Assembly (NCBI GenBank): GCA_002352445.1 | Contig: DEIL01000309.1 | Location: 1 to 6,476 of the forward strand | DNA: 6,476 nt | Direction: 5' to 3' | Source: Desulfobulbaceae bacterium UBA2775 | Lineage (GTDB): Bacteria > Desulfobacterota > Desulfobulbia > Desulfobulbales > Desulfocapsaceae | In this document: one piece after another, positions 6,345 to 6,476 of the stretch | Layout of the letters: every line of letters begins with the position of its first letter | How positions within the stretch are numbered: the first letter of the stretch is position 1 | Notes under the pieces: model-generated | The model's database searches: none | What the model was told of the DNA's origin: nothing | What the model saw: the letters and a program-made list of their open reading frames with translations, nothing else | Made by a program: the position numbers and the translations under genes

Positions 6345-6389
6345 GGGGGAGTTTTTACGAAATTATCAAAGACAAAAGAGAGTAAAACA

Positions 6390-6476
6390 ATGACTTATAC
6401 CGCCTCAGCAGAACGCTATGCTTCCATGACCTACAAGCACTGCGGAAACAGCGGCTTACAACTGCCTGCCATTTCT
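6390..6476 (+). CDS. Aldo/keto reductase, YghZ-like, N-terminal fragment
   Basis: Twenty-nine codons from ATG 6390 run off the window edge. The segment ERYASMTYKHCGNSGLQLPA matches the N-terminal pattern of the YghZ (L-glyceraldehyde 3-phosphate reductase) branch of aldo/keto reductases, where an ERY..M.Y..CG.SGL.LPA.S opening precedes the first barrel strand. Such enzymes are cytosolic NADPH-dependent carbonyl reductases. The catalytic Asp/Tyr/Lys/His residues lie beyond the window, so activity cannot be judged. GAGAG seven bases upstream is a modest Shine-Dalgarno. It is transcribed divergently from the lexA operon and shares its control region; a role in the DNA-damage response is not evident. 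Confidence 0.75.
   Translation, partial: MTYTASAERYASMTYKHCGNSGLQLPAIS

Noticed and set aside
6325..6356. Intrinsic terminator at the GAAA hairpin
   Set aside because: The stem is followed by a G-rich stretch before the T run, so the U-tract is not adjacent, and there is no plus-strand gene upstream to terminate.

Overview
The window looks like a bacterial chromosome segment of moderate G+C, most plausibly from a deltaproteobacterium (Desulfobacterota). This rests on the kind of gene cluster and on protein style only; there is no rRNA or other phylogenetic marker, so the assignment is tentative.

Layout: (1) Positions 1-245, minus strand: the N-terminal 82 residues of a response-regulator receiver domain, cut by the window edge. 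(2) 246-512: an AT-rich gap with one weak hairpin and no clear terminator. (3) 513-6168, minus strand: a tight four-gene operon in transcription order lexA, a DUF72 (YecE-like) gene, an ImuB-type Y-family polymerase homologue and dnaE2 (imuC). The junctions are a 3-nt gap, a 4-nt overlap (TTGA) and a 1-nt overlap (TAATG). (4) 6169-6389: a divergent control region with a strong lexA promoter, three tandem TGT-centred operator-like elements and two further dyads. (5) 6390-6476, plus strand: the first 29 codons of an aldo/keto reductase resembling the YghZ subfamily.

The operon reads as an SOS-controlled mutagenesis (mutasome) cassette. LexA keeps its cleavage site (A90-G91) and its catalytic Ser/Lys pair (S125, K163), and its promoter is covered by three repeats of a candidate operator that is none of the well-known LexA boxes I compared. 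DnaE2 keeps its polymerase aspartates but has only a degenerate clamp motif. The Y-family protein has a damaged active site but an excellent clamp motif (QLLLF). This fits the model of ImuB as a non-catalytic clamp adaptor for DnaE2. No imuA is present; a DUF72 TIM-barrel gene sits where imuA would normally be. The DUF72 partner and the triple operator are the least explained parts of the window.
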